Source: Chloroflexota bacterium (lineage in GTDB: Bacteria; Chloroflexota; Dehalococcoidia; Lucifugimonadales; UBA3495). Taken from it: a stretch of 5,999 bases of DNA. Numbering within the stretch: the first letter of the stretch is position 1; each line of letters opens with the position of its first letter. Below are positions 1-5,662 of the stretch, piece by piece. The position numbers were made by a program, and so were the translations under genes. The stretch is from assembly GCA_022562335.1 (NCBI GenBank), contig JADFPM010000169.1, positions 1 through 5,999 of the forward strand. The letters run 5' to 3'. The notes under the pieces are model-generated. The model made no database searches, was not told the DNA's origin, and saw only the letters and a program-made list of their open reading frames with translations.

Positions 1-497
1 TCCTGGTCAACAACGCCGGCACCGGAGCGCGGTTCAAGGTCGAGGACACCACGGAAGAGGTTTGGGACACCCAGATGGACATACACGCCAAAGGGGCGTT
101 CCTGGGCACAAAGCATGCCATCCCGGAGATGCGTAAGGTTGGCGGCGGCTCCATCATCAACGTTTCGTCCATCTACGGCCTGGTGGGCAGCGATACCTCC
201 ACCGCCTATCACGCCGCCAAGGGGGCCATCCGGCTCTTCACCAAGTCGGTTGCCATCCAATACGCCAAAGAGAACATCCGGGTCAACTCGGTGCATCCGG
301 GATACGCCCAGACGCCGCTGACCCAGCGGGGATATGCCAACCCGGAATATTTCGAGGACATCCGGTCCAGGATACCCATGGGCCGGGTGGGAACGGCCGA
401 CGACATCGCCTACGGGATGCTCTACCTGGCCTCCGATGAGTCGTCATTCGTCACCGGCTCGGAACTGGTCATCGACGGCGGCACCACGGCCCAATGA
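1..497 (+). CDS. SDR-family NAD(P)-dependent oxidoreductase, 5'-truncated
   Basis: This is the C-terminal part of a classical short-chain dehydrogenase/reductase, a soluble Rossmann-fold enzyme that interconverts alcohols and ketones using NAD(P)H. The frame is open from base 3 and shows 164 residues. The cofactor-binding TGxxxGxG segment lies before the window edge. The visible part opens with the NNAG motif. It continues with a catalytic Ser in the NVSS block (visible residue 56) and the YHAAK active site (Tyr69, Lys73), and ends in the usual DGG C-terminal strand. An internal ATG at base 75 is not the true start, because NNAG lies upstream in the same frame. The position normally held by the catalytic-tetrad Asn (VN..G) is His28 here, in IHAKG. 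The gene ends TGA TGA and is followed by a strong terminator. The substrate cannot be told. The family call is secure. Confidence 0.93.
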   Translation, partial: LVNNAGTGARFKVEDTTEEVWDTQMDIHAKGAFLGTKHAIPEMRKVGGGSIINVSSIYGLVGSDTSTAYHAAKGAIRLFTKSVAIQYAKENIRVNSVHPGYAQTPLTQRGYANPEYFEDIRSRIPMGRVGTADDIAYGMLYLASDESSFVTGSELVIDGGTTAQ

Positions 498-530
498 TGA
501 TTGATTCTTGCGGCCAACTCTGACGCCTAA

Positions 531-561
531 CGCCCCGGCCAGAGATGGCCGGGGCGTTTTT
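531..561 (+). terminator. Rho-independent terminator of the SDR gene
   Basis: A perfect 10-bp GC-rich stem is formed by CGCCCCGGCC (531-540) and GGCCGGGGCG (547-556), with the loop AGAGAT. The T run 557-561 follows directly. Two flanking A-T pairs can extend the stem. It lies 33 nt after the SDR stop. Read on the minus strand it has only a short U tail, so it may end the converging rhodanese transcript less efficiently. Confidence 0.93.
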
Positions 562-595
562 AGATCCAACCGTTCTTGACGTTCTCTTTAGATCG

Positions 596-970
596 TCACT
601 TGGAGGGGGGAGTCACAAAGGGCAGGCCCTGCTCTTTCCAACCGCTGAATCCCGGGTCCATGTAGGACACGTTGGTGTATCCCATGGCTTTCAGTGTCTG
701 CCCTGCCAGGGCAGATCGTCCGGTGCCGCCTCAATGGATCACGATGGCGGCGTCTTTATCCGGGACCACCTCTTCCAGTCTGCCTTCGATGCGGCCACGG
801 GACAGCAATGTGGCGCTTTCTATCACGCCATTGGCCCACTCATCGGGCTCCCGCACGTCGAGGATCACCAGCGATTCGCCAGCGGTGATCCGGTCATGGA
901 CCTCTTTTGCCGGCGTGGATGCTACGGTGGTCTGGGCTATCTCCACCATCTTGCGGCCTATGTCTGCCAT
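596..970 (-). CDS. Rhodanese-like sulfurtransferase, putative selenoprotein (in-frame UGA at the catalytic position)
   Basis: This is a single-domain rhodanese, a sulfur (persulfide) transferase or redox protein. Read from ATG 970 with UGA at 731-733 as selenocysteine, it gives 124 residues, a normal single-domain length. Residues 33-46 hold the LVILDVREPDEW strand and the family's first conserved block. Residues 74-79 (AAIVIH) form the strand leading into the active site. Residue 80 is the UGA codon, where the catalytic Cys belongs. The loop continues as GGTGRS, the six-residue sulfurtransferase-type loop ending in Arg, followed by SALAG. Then come LKAMGYTNV and GFSGWKEQGLPF, the classical rhodanese C-terminus, and a TGA stop at 596-598. 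The start is supported by GGAG (978-981), 7 nt upstream. It follows the frameshifted LLM gene after about 106 nt; I see no convincing promoter of its own. The alternatives are a nonsense mutation or a sequencing error at the Cys codon. The SECIS-like hairpin downstream favours selenocysteine. Confidence 0.82.
697..715 (-). promoter_or_regulatory. Candidate bacterial SECIS element
   Basis: On the minus-strand RNA, UCUGCCCU pairs perfectly with AGGGCAGA (8 bp) around a three-base GGC loop. Bacterial SECIS elements lie just inside the coding region after the UGA. They have a short apical loop with a G in its first two bases, about 16-37 nt from the UGA. Here the loop begins with G and 23 nt separate the UGA from it. 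The hairpin encodes SALAGQ, so it is also constrained by protein sequence. It would be the binding site of SelB carrying Sec-tRNA. Confidence 0.72.
731..733 (-). other. Putative selenocysteine codon (UGA)
   Basis: The codon lies between IVIH and GGTGRS, exactly where rhodanese family members carry the nucleophilic Cys of the CxxGxR[ST] loop. Reading continues in the same frame for 44 more family-conserved residues. UGA is also the terminating codon of this same gene and of the SDR gene, which argues against a genome-wide UGA reassignment. Confidence 0.75.
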
Positions 971-1041
971 TTACACACTCCATCTGTGAGAGATTTTTGG
1001 GCTATGAGCTTTAAGACTAACCGATTGGGTGTGGCGCCGTC

Positions 1042-1065
1042 CAATTGGCCCACGGCTGCCAATTG
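1042..1065 (-). repeat. Inverted repeat between the LLM and rhodanese genes
   Basis: CAATTGGC (1042-1049) and GCCAATTG (1058-1065) are perfect 8-bp arms around an 8-base loop, starting 11 nt after the LLM stop at 1077. There is no U run after it on the minus strand, so it is not a classical terminator. It could be an mRNA-stabilising or processing hairpin, or chance. The rest of the 971-1076 gap shows only the rhodanese Shine-Dalgarno. Confidence 0.35.
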
Positions 1066-1076
1066 TTGCCCGGCGG

Positions 1077-2070
1077 CTACCTGGGCGCGCAGGCCCGAAT
1101 GACCTCCATGGCGCTTTCTTTGGCGCCGGGTCCCGACACCCTGGGCGAGACGATGGGCAAGGTTATCCCGGCATCTCGATATTCTTCCAGCTTGGCCCGG
1201 CACTGTTCCGGGGTGCCCACCACGCCTATCTTATCGATCAGCCCCGTGGGCACCAACCGGCGGGCCTCCTCTTCGTTCCCCGATTGCCAGGCCCGGCGCA
1301 CCGCGTCCACTTCATCGGCGAAACCGGATTCGGCCATCAGCCGGCGATACCTGGGGAACCTGCCCGCGTAGCTGGCGATCACTGGCCGGAAGGAGTCCCG
1401 AGCCGTGTCCAGGTTGTCGGAAACCGCGCAGGACACCAGGGAAGCGACTTCCACGTCTTTGGGGTCTTTCCCTGCCCGCCGCGCCCTGGGCCACGTGATG
1501 GGCGGCGGTGGCAGCATGGTCCAACGTGCACCAGGTTAGCAACGCCCCCTGGGCGATCTCGCCGGTGATCTCCAACATACGGGGACGGACCGCGGCCACG
1601 TAGATCGGGATCTCATCCCGCAGGGGCTGGAACCAAAGGTCGAATCCCTCTATCTTCACCACCTCGCCCTGATAGGAGACCCGGCCGTCTTTCAGCAACC
1701 GGCGTACCACGTCCACGGTTTCCCTGAGCCTGGTCACCGGCTTGGTGAACTCCAATCCATGCTCGGGCTCCACCTGCACCTTGTGGCTGGAGCCCACCCC
1801 CAGCACGAACCGCCCGTTGGAGAAATGGTCCACGCAGGCGGCGGCCATGGCGATGGTGGGCGCGGTGCGCACGTATACGCTGGTTATGCTGGTGCCCAGC
1901 CGGATGCGCTGGGTGGACAGGGCGCAGGCGGTCAAAATGCTGAACTGGTCCCCGCCGTGGCCCTCGGCCATCCAGGCGGATTCGTATCCCAATTCCTCGG
2001 CCAACTGGACGCACTCCACCGCCTCCGCCGGTCCCAATCCTCCCGAGATCGATATCCCTAAACGTTTCAT
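1077..2070 (-). pseudogene. Mer-like LLM-class (F420/flavin-dependent) oxidoreductase, one frameshift
   Basis: This is a luciferase-like monooxygenase-superfamily protein, a TIM barrel. It most resembles the F420-dependent methylenetetrahydromethanopterin reductase-like branch, which transfers hydride between coenzyme F420 or flavin and an organic substrate. The first frame runs from ATG 2070 through LGISISGG, the EGHGGDQF block, RLGTSITSVY and GVGSSHKVQVE, to about HHVAQ near 1488. Family sequence then continues in the next frame (ARRAGKDPKDVEVAS onward, through GVVGTPEQCRAKLEEY) to TAG at 1077-1079. The junction lies in the GC-rich stretch around 1481-1490. Removing one base of the GGG read at 1486-1484 restores a continuous product of about 330 residues, the usual family length, with no other stop. 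It begins 14 nt after the DinB stop and has no good Shine-Dalgarno, so it is probably translationally coupled in that operon. It may be a recent pseudogene or a base-call error. Substrate unknown. Confidence 0.85.
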
Positions 2071-2084
2071 ATCAACGTGCCAAC

Positions 2085-2612
2085 CTAGACGAACCAGCCC
2101 ATGCCCTGGTAATACCCCCGCAGGTAGGCGATCTGCCCGCCGTGGGTGATATTGTCAAACACCAATACTCCCAACATGTCGGACACCAGCCTTGGTTCGT
2201 TGGCCGGCGGGACGTTTATGCTGGCGGCCAGGGCCTCTTCGTCCAATCCATTCAAATATGCTCGGGCCGAGGTCTTCACCGCCTCGAAATAGCCCACCAA
2301 CACATCTTTCCCCGGCGGTTTCCACTCGGCTATCTGGGCCTCGCTCCAGCCCATGCCGGTGGTCTCGGGGTCGTCGTCCATACCGAATCTCTGATGCCAA
2401 CCAGCTTCGATCCAGATCTGGGGTTTGGATTGGAACCGGTCGTTGACGAACCGGTCGACGACCCGGTTCATGTGCCACAACAGCCAGGCAATGGAGTTGC
2501 TTTGATCGTTGGGCTGGCGGGCTAAGATCGCGTCGTCCAAGCCCTCCAGCGCCCGGTCCACCATTCCCCAATTGCGCTCCAGGGATGTGGAGATCACATC
2601 GGTCACGGCCAT
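2085..2612 (-). CDS. DinB-fold (DUF664-like) protein
   Basis: This 175-residue protein matches the four-helix-bundle DinB/YfiT superfamily. Members bind a metal through His residues, and several are thiol-dependent transferases; many remain uncharacterised. The visible family signs are an N-terminal helix with LERNWGMVDRALEGL (residues 11-25), the SIAWLLWHMNRVVDRF helix with His47, and the C-terminal NITHGGQIAYLRGYY helix with His157 and Gln160. Asp153 sits four residues before His157, where a third ligand (often His) is expected. The start at 2612 is chosen over an upstream ATG at 2810. A strong GGAGG (2619-2623) lies 6 nt before it, and the extra 66 residues upstream look non-coding and overlap the promoter. 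It is the first gene of a minus-strand operon with the LLM gene 14 nt downstream. The fold call is fairly secure; the substrate is unknown. Confidence 0.85.
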   Translation of the reverse strand: MAVTDVISTSLERNWGMVDRALEGLDDAILARQPNDQSNSIAWLLWHMNRVVDRFVNDRFQSKPQIWIEAGWHQRFGMDDDPETTGMGWSEAQIAEWKPPGKDVLVGYFEAVKTSARAYLNGLDEEALAASINVPPANEPRLVSDMLGVLVFDNITHGGQIAYLRGYYQGMGWFV

Positions 2613-2667
2613 TCTTGTCCTCCAAACTTGGTTTGTCATCCAGGGTCTCGCGGGTATTGCGCGGCCA

Positions 2668-2676
2668 ATTGTACCA
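2668..2676 (-). promoter_or_regulatory. Candidate extended -10 promoter for the DinB operon
   Basis: On the minus strand TACAAT (2673-2668) is preceded by TGG, giving an extended -10 (TGnTACAAT, 5/6 match to TATAAT). No good -35 is seen, as is common with extended -10 promoters. Transcription would start near 2661 and leave a leader of about 50 nt before the DinB ATG. Confidence 0.45.
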
Positions 2677-2718
2677 GCAACGCCAATGGGCCATGCAGGA
2701 ACCGAACGGGGCGGGCCG

Positions 2719-2746
2719 TTGACACCCTTCGCGGCCCCATTAAACT
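2719..2746 (+). promoter_or_regulatory. Candidate sigma-70 promoter for the DUF1326 remnant
   Basis: A perfect TTGACA -35 (2719-2724) is followed after 16 nt by TAAACT (2741-2746, 4/6 match to TATAAT). It points toward the DUF1326 start codon about 50 nt downstream. It is back to back with the DinB promoter candidate. Confidence 0.5.
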
Positions 2747-2796
2747 CGGCGCCGCTACCGGGTATGCCCATGAGATTCCAGTGGGGGATGTATTCA

Positions 2797-3084
2797 ATGA
2801 CCTCGGCCACCGAGCAATGGAATTTGAAGGGTGATTACTTTGAGAACTGCAACTGCCGTATCATCTGCCCCTGCGTTATACCCGGCTCCTCGGGCGAGCC
2901 CACCGAGGGCGGTTCAGATGATTTGTCGCTAAACCAATGCCAGAGTGAAACCCGCAGGGGTTGGTACGCAGGCTCTATCGTTTATCAGAGTCAGTTGGCG
3001 AGTCCGCCCCGCCCCAGATGTCCCGACTCCGTCGAGGACTCACGACAAAGTCGGAGCTTCGCCGCTGCTGCTGGCTCAGCATGA
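2797..3084 (+). pseudogene. DUF1326 protein, N-terminal remnant
   Basis: The frame from ATG 2797 (alternative ATG 2788) begins MTSATEQWNLKG and continues DYFENCNCRIICPC. This matches the conserved start of DUF1326 proteins, a family of unknown function with a CxC...CPC cysteine cluster that suggests metal or thiol chemistry. GGGGG (2783-2787) lies 9 nt upstream as a ribosome-binding site. Similarity ends near base 2913, after a PTEGG stretch. The rest of the frame to TGA 3082-3084 is low-complexity translation of repeat DNA and does not look like protein. Full-length members are about 200 residues, but only about 39 remain. No later piece of the domain is seen in any frame up to 3285. The gene was probably truncated by deletion or by insertion of the repeat region that follows. 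A short 95-residue peptide could still be made, since promoter and Shine-Dalgarno look intact. Confidence 0.72.
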
Positions 3085-3118
3085 CATCTTCGGGCCAATG
3101 ACCGTTGAGGGGCGGGGC
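3006..3118. repeat. Palindromic intergenic region with outer GC-box inverted repeat
   Basis: GCCCCGCCCC (3006-3015) is the exact reverse complement of GGGGCGGGGC (3109-3118). Inside lies a second inverted pair, CCGACT (3023-3028) and AGTCGG (3049-3054). The interval holds no believable gene. The nested symmetry looks like a small non-autonomous or dispersed intergenic element. Confidence 0.5.
3056..3085 (-). repeat. Dispersed repeat copy 1 (GTCATGCTGAGC type)
   Basis: Read on the minus strand it begins TGTCATGCTGAGCC and ends GGCGAAGC. It resembles the widespread bacterial intergenic repeat of the form GTCATTCTGAGCGCAGCGAAG. It shares the core TTCGC...GGCTCAG..TGACA (plus strand) with copy 2 about 75 bp away. 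Confidence 0.55.
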
Positions 3119-3125
3119 TTCCCTT

Positions 3126-3185
3126 GCCCACCAGACCATTCGCTACGGCTCAGGGTGACAATCCAAAGACTTTGGGCTGGTGGGC
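3126..3185. repeat. 60-bp unit with 9-bp terminal inverted repeats, containing dispersed repeat copy 2
   Basis: GCCCACCAG (3126-3134) and CTGGTGGGC (3177-3185) are perfect inverted repeats. Between them lies copy 2 of the dispersed repeat (3137-3160; on the minus strand TGTCACCCTGAGCCGTAGCG). Next to it is the small palindrome CCAAAG-A-CTTTGG (3163-3175). The arrangement is MITE-like, but it encodes nothing and no target-site duplication is evident by eye. Confidence 0.45.
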
Positions 3186-3260
3186 CGTCCATGTAGATCC
3201 CACTGTGGCTTTAGTTTAGAGTCCTCTCGATAGTTCACCGGCGACCGGGGCAGAAAACCT
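3186..3260. other. Intergenic stretch with no recognised feature
   Basis: This closes the gene-poor region between the DUF1326 remnant and the agmatinase stop. I see no coding frame with family resemblance, no terminator with a U run for the agmatinase gene, and no convincing promoter. Confidence 0.5.
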
Positions 3261-3286
3261 TGCCAGGAAGCATTGCCAGGAAGCAT
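3261..3286. repeat. Perfect 13-bp tandem duplication
   Basis: The unit TGCCAGGAAGCAT occurs twice head to tail (3261-3273 and 3274-3286). The second copy ends on the last base of the agmatinase stop codon (3286-3288), so the duplication lies immediately downstream of the coding region and does not change the protein. Confidence 0.9.
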
Positions 3287-4278
3287 TACTTGGAAGGGAA
3301 CCGGGCGGCCAGGATATCTATGATCAGGCTGGCCGCCACCTGAACGGTGATCTCCGATGAGTCGTAGGGCGGGGCCACCTCCACCAGATCGAACCCCACC
3401 AGGTTGCACTTTTCCACCAGGGCCACCAGGCATTCCCGCATCTCCTGGTAACCCAGGCCTCCGGTCTCCGGCGTCCCGGTGCCCGGCGCCTGGCTGGGGT
3501 CCATGACGTCGATGTCCAGGGTTATATAAAGGTTTTCTCCCGCGGGTATCAGATCGACCACCCCTCGCGGTCCCAATTGATGGAAACGTTTGGTGGTGAT
3601 CACCAGATTTCCGTCCTGCTGGGACTCCTCATACGGCTTTCTGCGGGCGGTGCGGATGCCCACCGAGGTTATGTGGTTGACGAAGGGCAGCTCATGGCAC
3701 CGCCGGATGGGGCTGCCGTGGGTGTGGAACACCCCCTGAACATCGTGGGTGTAATCCATGTGGGCGTCGAAGTGGACCATGTTCAACGGGGCGAACCGGC
3801 TCAGGCCCCGCACCGCCGGGAAGGTGATGGCGTGGTCACCACCCACCACCACGGGAAACGACCCCTTCTCCACGGCTTTTTCCACGGCCTGAGTCAGCTT
3901 ATCGAAGTTTCCCGTGACCTCGGAAGGGACCACCGTGATGTTGCCGCAGTCGGCCATGGTGACGCCTTTCAACAGTTCGCCGCCGGCGTCAATATCGAAG
4001 AAACCCTCGGCCTCGATCTGCCGGCCATAGGGGTCCACATAGGAGTAGGCCCTGGGGGCATCGCGGATGGCATCGGGACCGAAACGCGCGCCCGGCCTCC
4101 CGAAGGTACCCTGATCGAAGGGCACGCCGATGAAAGCAACGTCGGCGTCCAACCGCTCCATGTCGGTGCATAACGGCGCTTTGAAAAAACTCCTGGGTTG
4201 CGCCTTTATGATGGGCCACGTGTCTTCTTGGTTCGGGGTATCAGGGCTTCCCGCTGATGCCTGATTGTCCTCTGTCAT
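3286..4278 (-). CDS. speB: Agmatinase-type ureohydrolase
   Basis: This is a binuclear-metal ureohydrolase of the arginase/agmatinase family. It would hydrolyse a guanidino compound (agmatine to putrescine plus urea is the usual annotation) in the cytoplasm. The 330-residue length is normal for the family, and all six metal ligands are visible. They are His149 in GGDHAITF, Asp171, His173 and Asp175 in FDAHMDY, and Asp255 and Asp257 in LDIDVMDP. The GTGTPETGG loop (267-274) and the conserved Glu300 follow. The start at 4278 has GGAGG (4284-4288) 5 nt upstream. An in-frame ATG 18 codons further up would run into the leader and has no such site. The gene is alone on its strand here and diverges from an LLM oxidoreductase, with a well-formed promoter at 4344-4372. 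The fold is certain, but substrate is not: guanidinobutyrase, proclavaminate amidinohydrolase and guanidine hydrolases share these motifs. Confidence 0.93.
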   Translation of the reverse strand: MTEDNQASAGSPDTPNQEDTWPIIKAQPRSFFKAPLCTDMERLDADVAFIGVPFDQGTFGRPGARFGPDAIRDAPRAYSYVDPYGRQIEAEGFFDIDAGGELLKGVTMADCGNITVVPSEVTGNFDKLTQAVEKAVEKGSFPVVVGGDHAITFPAVRGLSRFAPLNMVHFDAHMDYTHDVQGVFHTHGSPIRRCHELPFVNHITSVGIRTARRKPYEESQQDGNLVITTKRFHQLGPRGVVDLIPAGENLYITLDIDVMDPSQAPGTGTPETGGLGYQEMRECLVALVEKCNLVGFDLVEVAPPYDSSEITVQVAASLIIDILAARFPSK

Positions 4279-4343
4279 GGCTACCTCCGGGGACCGAGTC
4301 GGCGAATCGAAGATCCCGCATGGGGCGGACATCCCCTTCGCGA

Positions 4344-4372
4344 ATCATACCGTTGCGGATTCCGGGTGTCAC
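4344..4372 (-). promoter_or_regulatory. Sigma-70 promoter candidate for the ureohydrolase gene
   Basis: On the minus strand GTGACA (4372-4367, 5/6 match to the -35) is followed after exactly 17 nt by TATGAT (4349-4344, 5/6 match to the -10). Transcription would start near 4337, leaving a leader of about 60 nt to the ATG at 4278. Confidence 0.6.
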
Positions 4373-4393
4373 GCCGCGACGAACGTCGCGGCG
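4372..4393. promoter_or_regulatory. Perfect inverted repeat, candidate shared operator
   Basis: CGCCGCGAC (4372-4380) and GTCGCGGCG (4385-4393) are perfect 9-bp arms separated by GAAC. The site touches the last base of the ureohydrolase -35 box and ends 8 bp before the -35 box of the divergent LLM gene. A dimeric regulator here could control both genes. No T run follows, so it is not a terminator. Confidence 0.5.
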
Positions 4394-4401
4394 GCCAGGC
4401 C

Positions 4402-4430
4402 TTGAAACACGTCTGTAGAGCTTGTATGCT
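4402..4430 (+). promoter_or_regulatory. Sigma-70 promoter candidate for the LLM oxidoreductase gene
   Basis: TTGAAA (4402-4407, 5/6 match to the -35) is followed after 17 nt by TATGCT (4425-4430, 4/6 match to the -10). Transcription would start near 4437, about 75 nt before the ATG at 4514. Confidence 0.55.
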
Positions 4431-4513
4431 GCCGCTGACGACACCAAAAAACCGGTAACAGGCCGCCTCTGTCGATGATCCACCCGGCGGCCTTAATCCT
4501 GCAGGAGGACACC

Positions 4514-5596
4514 ATGAAATTCGGTATCTTCACCATAGTTCCCTGGCACGAAGATGTCACCCAAGAGGACGCCCTCAACCAGGCGTTGGAGCAGGTGGTA
4601 CTGGCCGACCAGTTGGGCATCGACGAAGTTTGGCTGGGCGAGCACCGTTTCTCCCGCCACGGCCTGCTTTCCGGGATTTTCTCTTTCCTGGGCGCCGTGG
4701 CCGCCCGCACCAAGCAGATCCGCATCGGCACCGCGGTCATCGTGTTGCCGTTGCATAATCCCATCATGGTGGCCGAAGAAACGGCCATGCTGGACGTCAT
4801 CAGCGGCGGACGGTTCAACTTCGGCATCGGCGCCGGTTACCAGAGGCAGGAATTCGATGGCCTCGGCGTGGATATGGATGAGAGCCGGGACCGGTTCAAG
4901 GAGGCGATCGACGTCATAATCAAGGCCTGGACGGAAGAGAGGCTGACCTATCACGGCAAGTTCACCAACGTGGACGACCTGTTGGTGATGCCCAAGCCGT
5001 TGCAGAAGCCCCACCCTCCCATATTCCAGGCGGTCAGCACCAGCCCGGCCAGCGTGGATTTTGCCGCCAGCCGCCAGATACAGGTCATCGCCGGAGGGCC
5101 CACCGACATCATGGGCCAGGCGCCCCAGGTGATCAAGCTGTGGCGGGAAAAGATGGAAGAATACGGCCATGCCCACGCCCACCTGGACCCGCCCATGTCC
5201 AAGAGTATTTACGTGGCCCCCACCATGGAGGAGGCCGAGAACGACCCCATCGGGCTGGAAGATTTCTCCTCCAGGATCCTGCGGTCCGACGGCAATAACG
5301 GCGCCATTGGCATGCCCACCGACAAGCACGGCAACGTGCCCAAGGGCTACGAGCATTGGGCCAACCGCCAGAACGACCGGGACCGGCGGGACGACCCGGG
5401 CCACGCCGGCCTGCCGCCCCTGCGGGGGACCCCCGAGGTGGTGATTCAACGCTTGAAAGAAACCCAAGCGGCGGGCATAAACCACGTATTCGGCGCTTTC
5501 GGCTTCCCTGGGCTTCCCCACGAAAAGGTCATGCGGTCCATAGAGTTGTTCGCCACTCAGGTGATGCCCCACTTCCAGGAAGTGCCAGTGGCTTAG
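4514..5596 (+). CDS. LLM-class flavin-dependent oxidoreductase (luciferase-like)
   Basis: This is a luciferase-like monooxygenase-superfamily enzyme, a TIM-barrel protein that uses FMN (or F420) to oxidise an organic substrate, usually with O2 and an external flavin reductase. At 360 residues it is full length. It starts MKFGIFTIVP and has VWLGEHRFS (residues 39-47), the IRIGTAVIVLPLHNPI strand (69-84), and then AEETAMLDVISGGRFNFGIGAGY (87-109), the family hallmark around the flavin phosphate. The C-terminal GTPEVVIQRL and HVFGAFGFPG segments are also typical. The start at 4514 has AGGAGG (4503-4508) 5 nt upstream; an earlier in-frame ATG at 4475 lacks this. It is divergent from the ureohydrolase and is followed 66 nt later by a paralogue, probably in the same transcript. 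A 485-codon open frame on the opposite strand is a GC-codon shadow. The substrate cannot be assigned. Confidence 0.93.
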   Translation: MKFGIFTIVPWHEDVTQEDALNQALEQVVLADQLGIDEVWLGEHRFSRHGLLSGIFSFLGAVAARTKQIRIGTAVIVLPLHNPIMVAEETAMLDVISGGRFNFGIGAGYQRQEFDGLGVDMDESRDRFKEAIDVIIKAWTEERLTYHGKFTNVDDLLVMPKPLQKPHPPIFQAVSTSPASVDFAASRQIQVIAGGPTDIMGQAPQVIKLWREKMEEYGHAHAHLDPPMSKSIYVAPTMEEAENDPIGLEDFSSRILRSDGNNGAIGMPTDKHGNVPKGYEHWANRQNDRDRRDDPGHAGLPPLRGTPEVVIQRLKETQAAGINHVFGAFGFPGLPHEKVMRSIELFATQVMPHFQEVPVA

Positions 5597-5605
5597 CAAG
5601 CCTAC

Positions 5606-5640
5606 CCCAGCCAAGACCAAGGGGGCCTTGCCCCTCTGGG
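5606..5640 (+). repeat. Nested inverted repeats between the two LLM genes
   Basis: CCCAG (5606-5610) can pair with CTGGG (5636-5640), and inside it AGGGG (5620-5624) with CCCCT (5631-5635) around a six-base loop. No U run follows, so it is not an intrinsic terminator. It may be a processing or stability hairpin between co-transcribed genes, or chance. Confidence 0.25.
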
Positions 5641-5662
5641 CATCCGATTTAGGGGGAAAGAC

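Noticed and set aside
731..970. A 79-residue stand-alone protein ending at the first UGA
   Set aside because: Conserved rhodanese sequence continues in the same frame after the UGA, so this would be an inactive half-domain. The selenocysteine reading explains the sequence better.
545..1102. Plus-strand open frame of 185 codons across the rhodanese
   Set aside because: It is antisense to the rhodanese, begins inside the terminator, and has no recognisable domain.
2613..2810. N-terminal extension of the DinB protein to the ATG at 2810
   Set aside because: The extra 66 residues look like translated promoter DNA, while the ATG at 2612 has GGAGG at 6 nt and matches the family N-terminus.
3000..3185. 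CRISPR array
   Set aside because: Only two diverged repeat copies, uneven spacing and internal inverted symmetry; no regular repeat-spacer pattern.
3577..4173. Plus-strand open frame of 198 codons opposite the ureohydrolase
   Set aside because: It is a shadow of the ureohydrolase codons; no motif, no ribosome-binding site.
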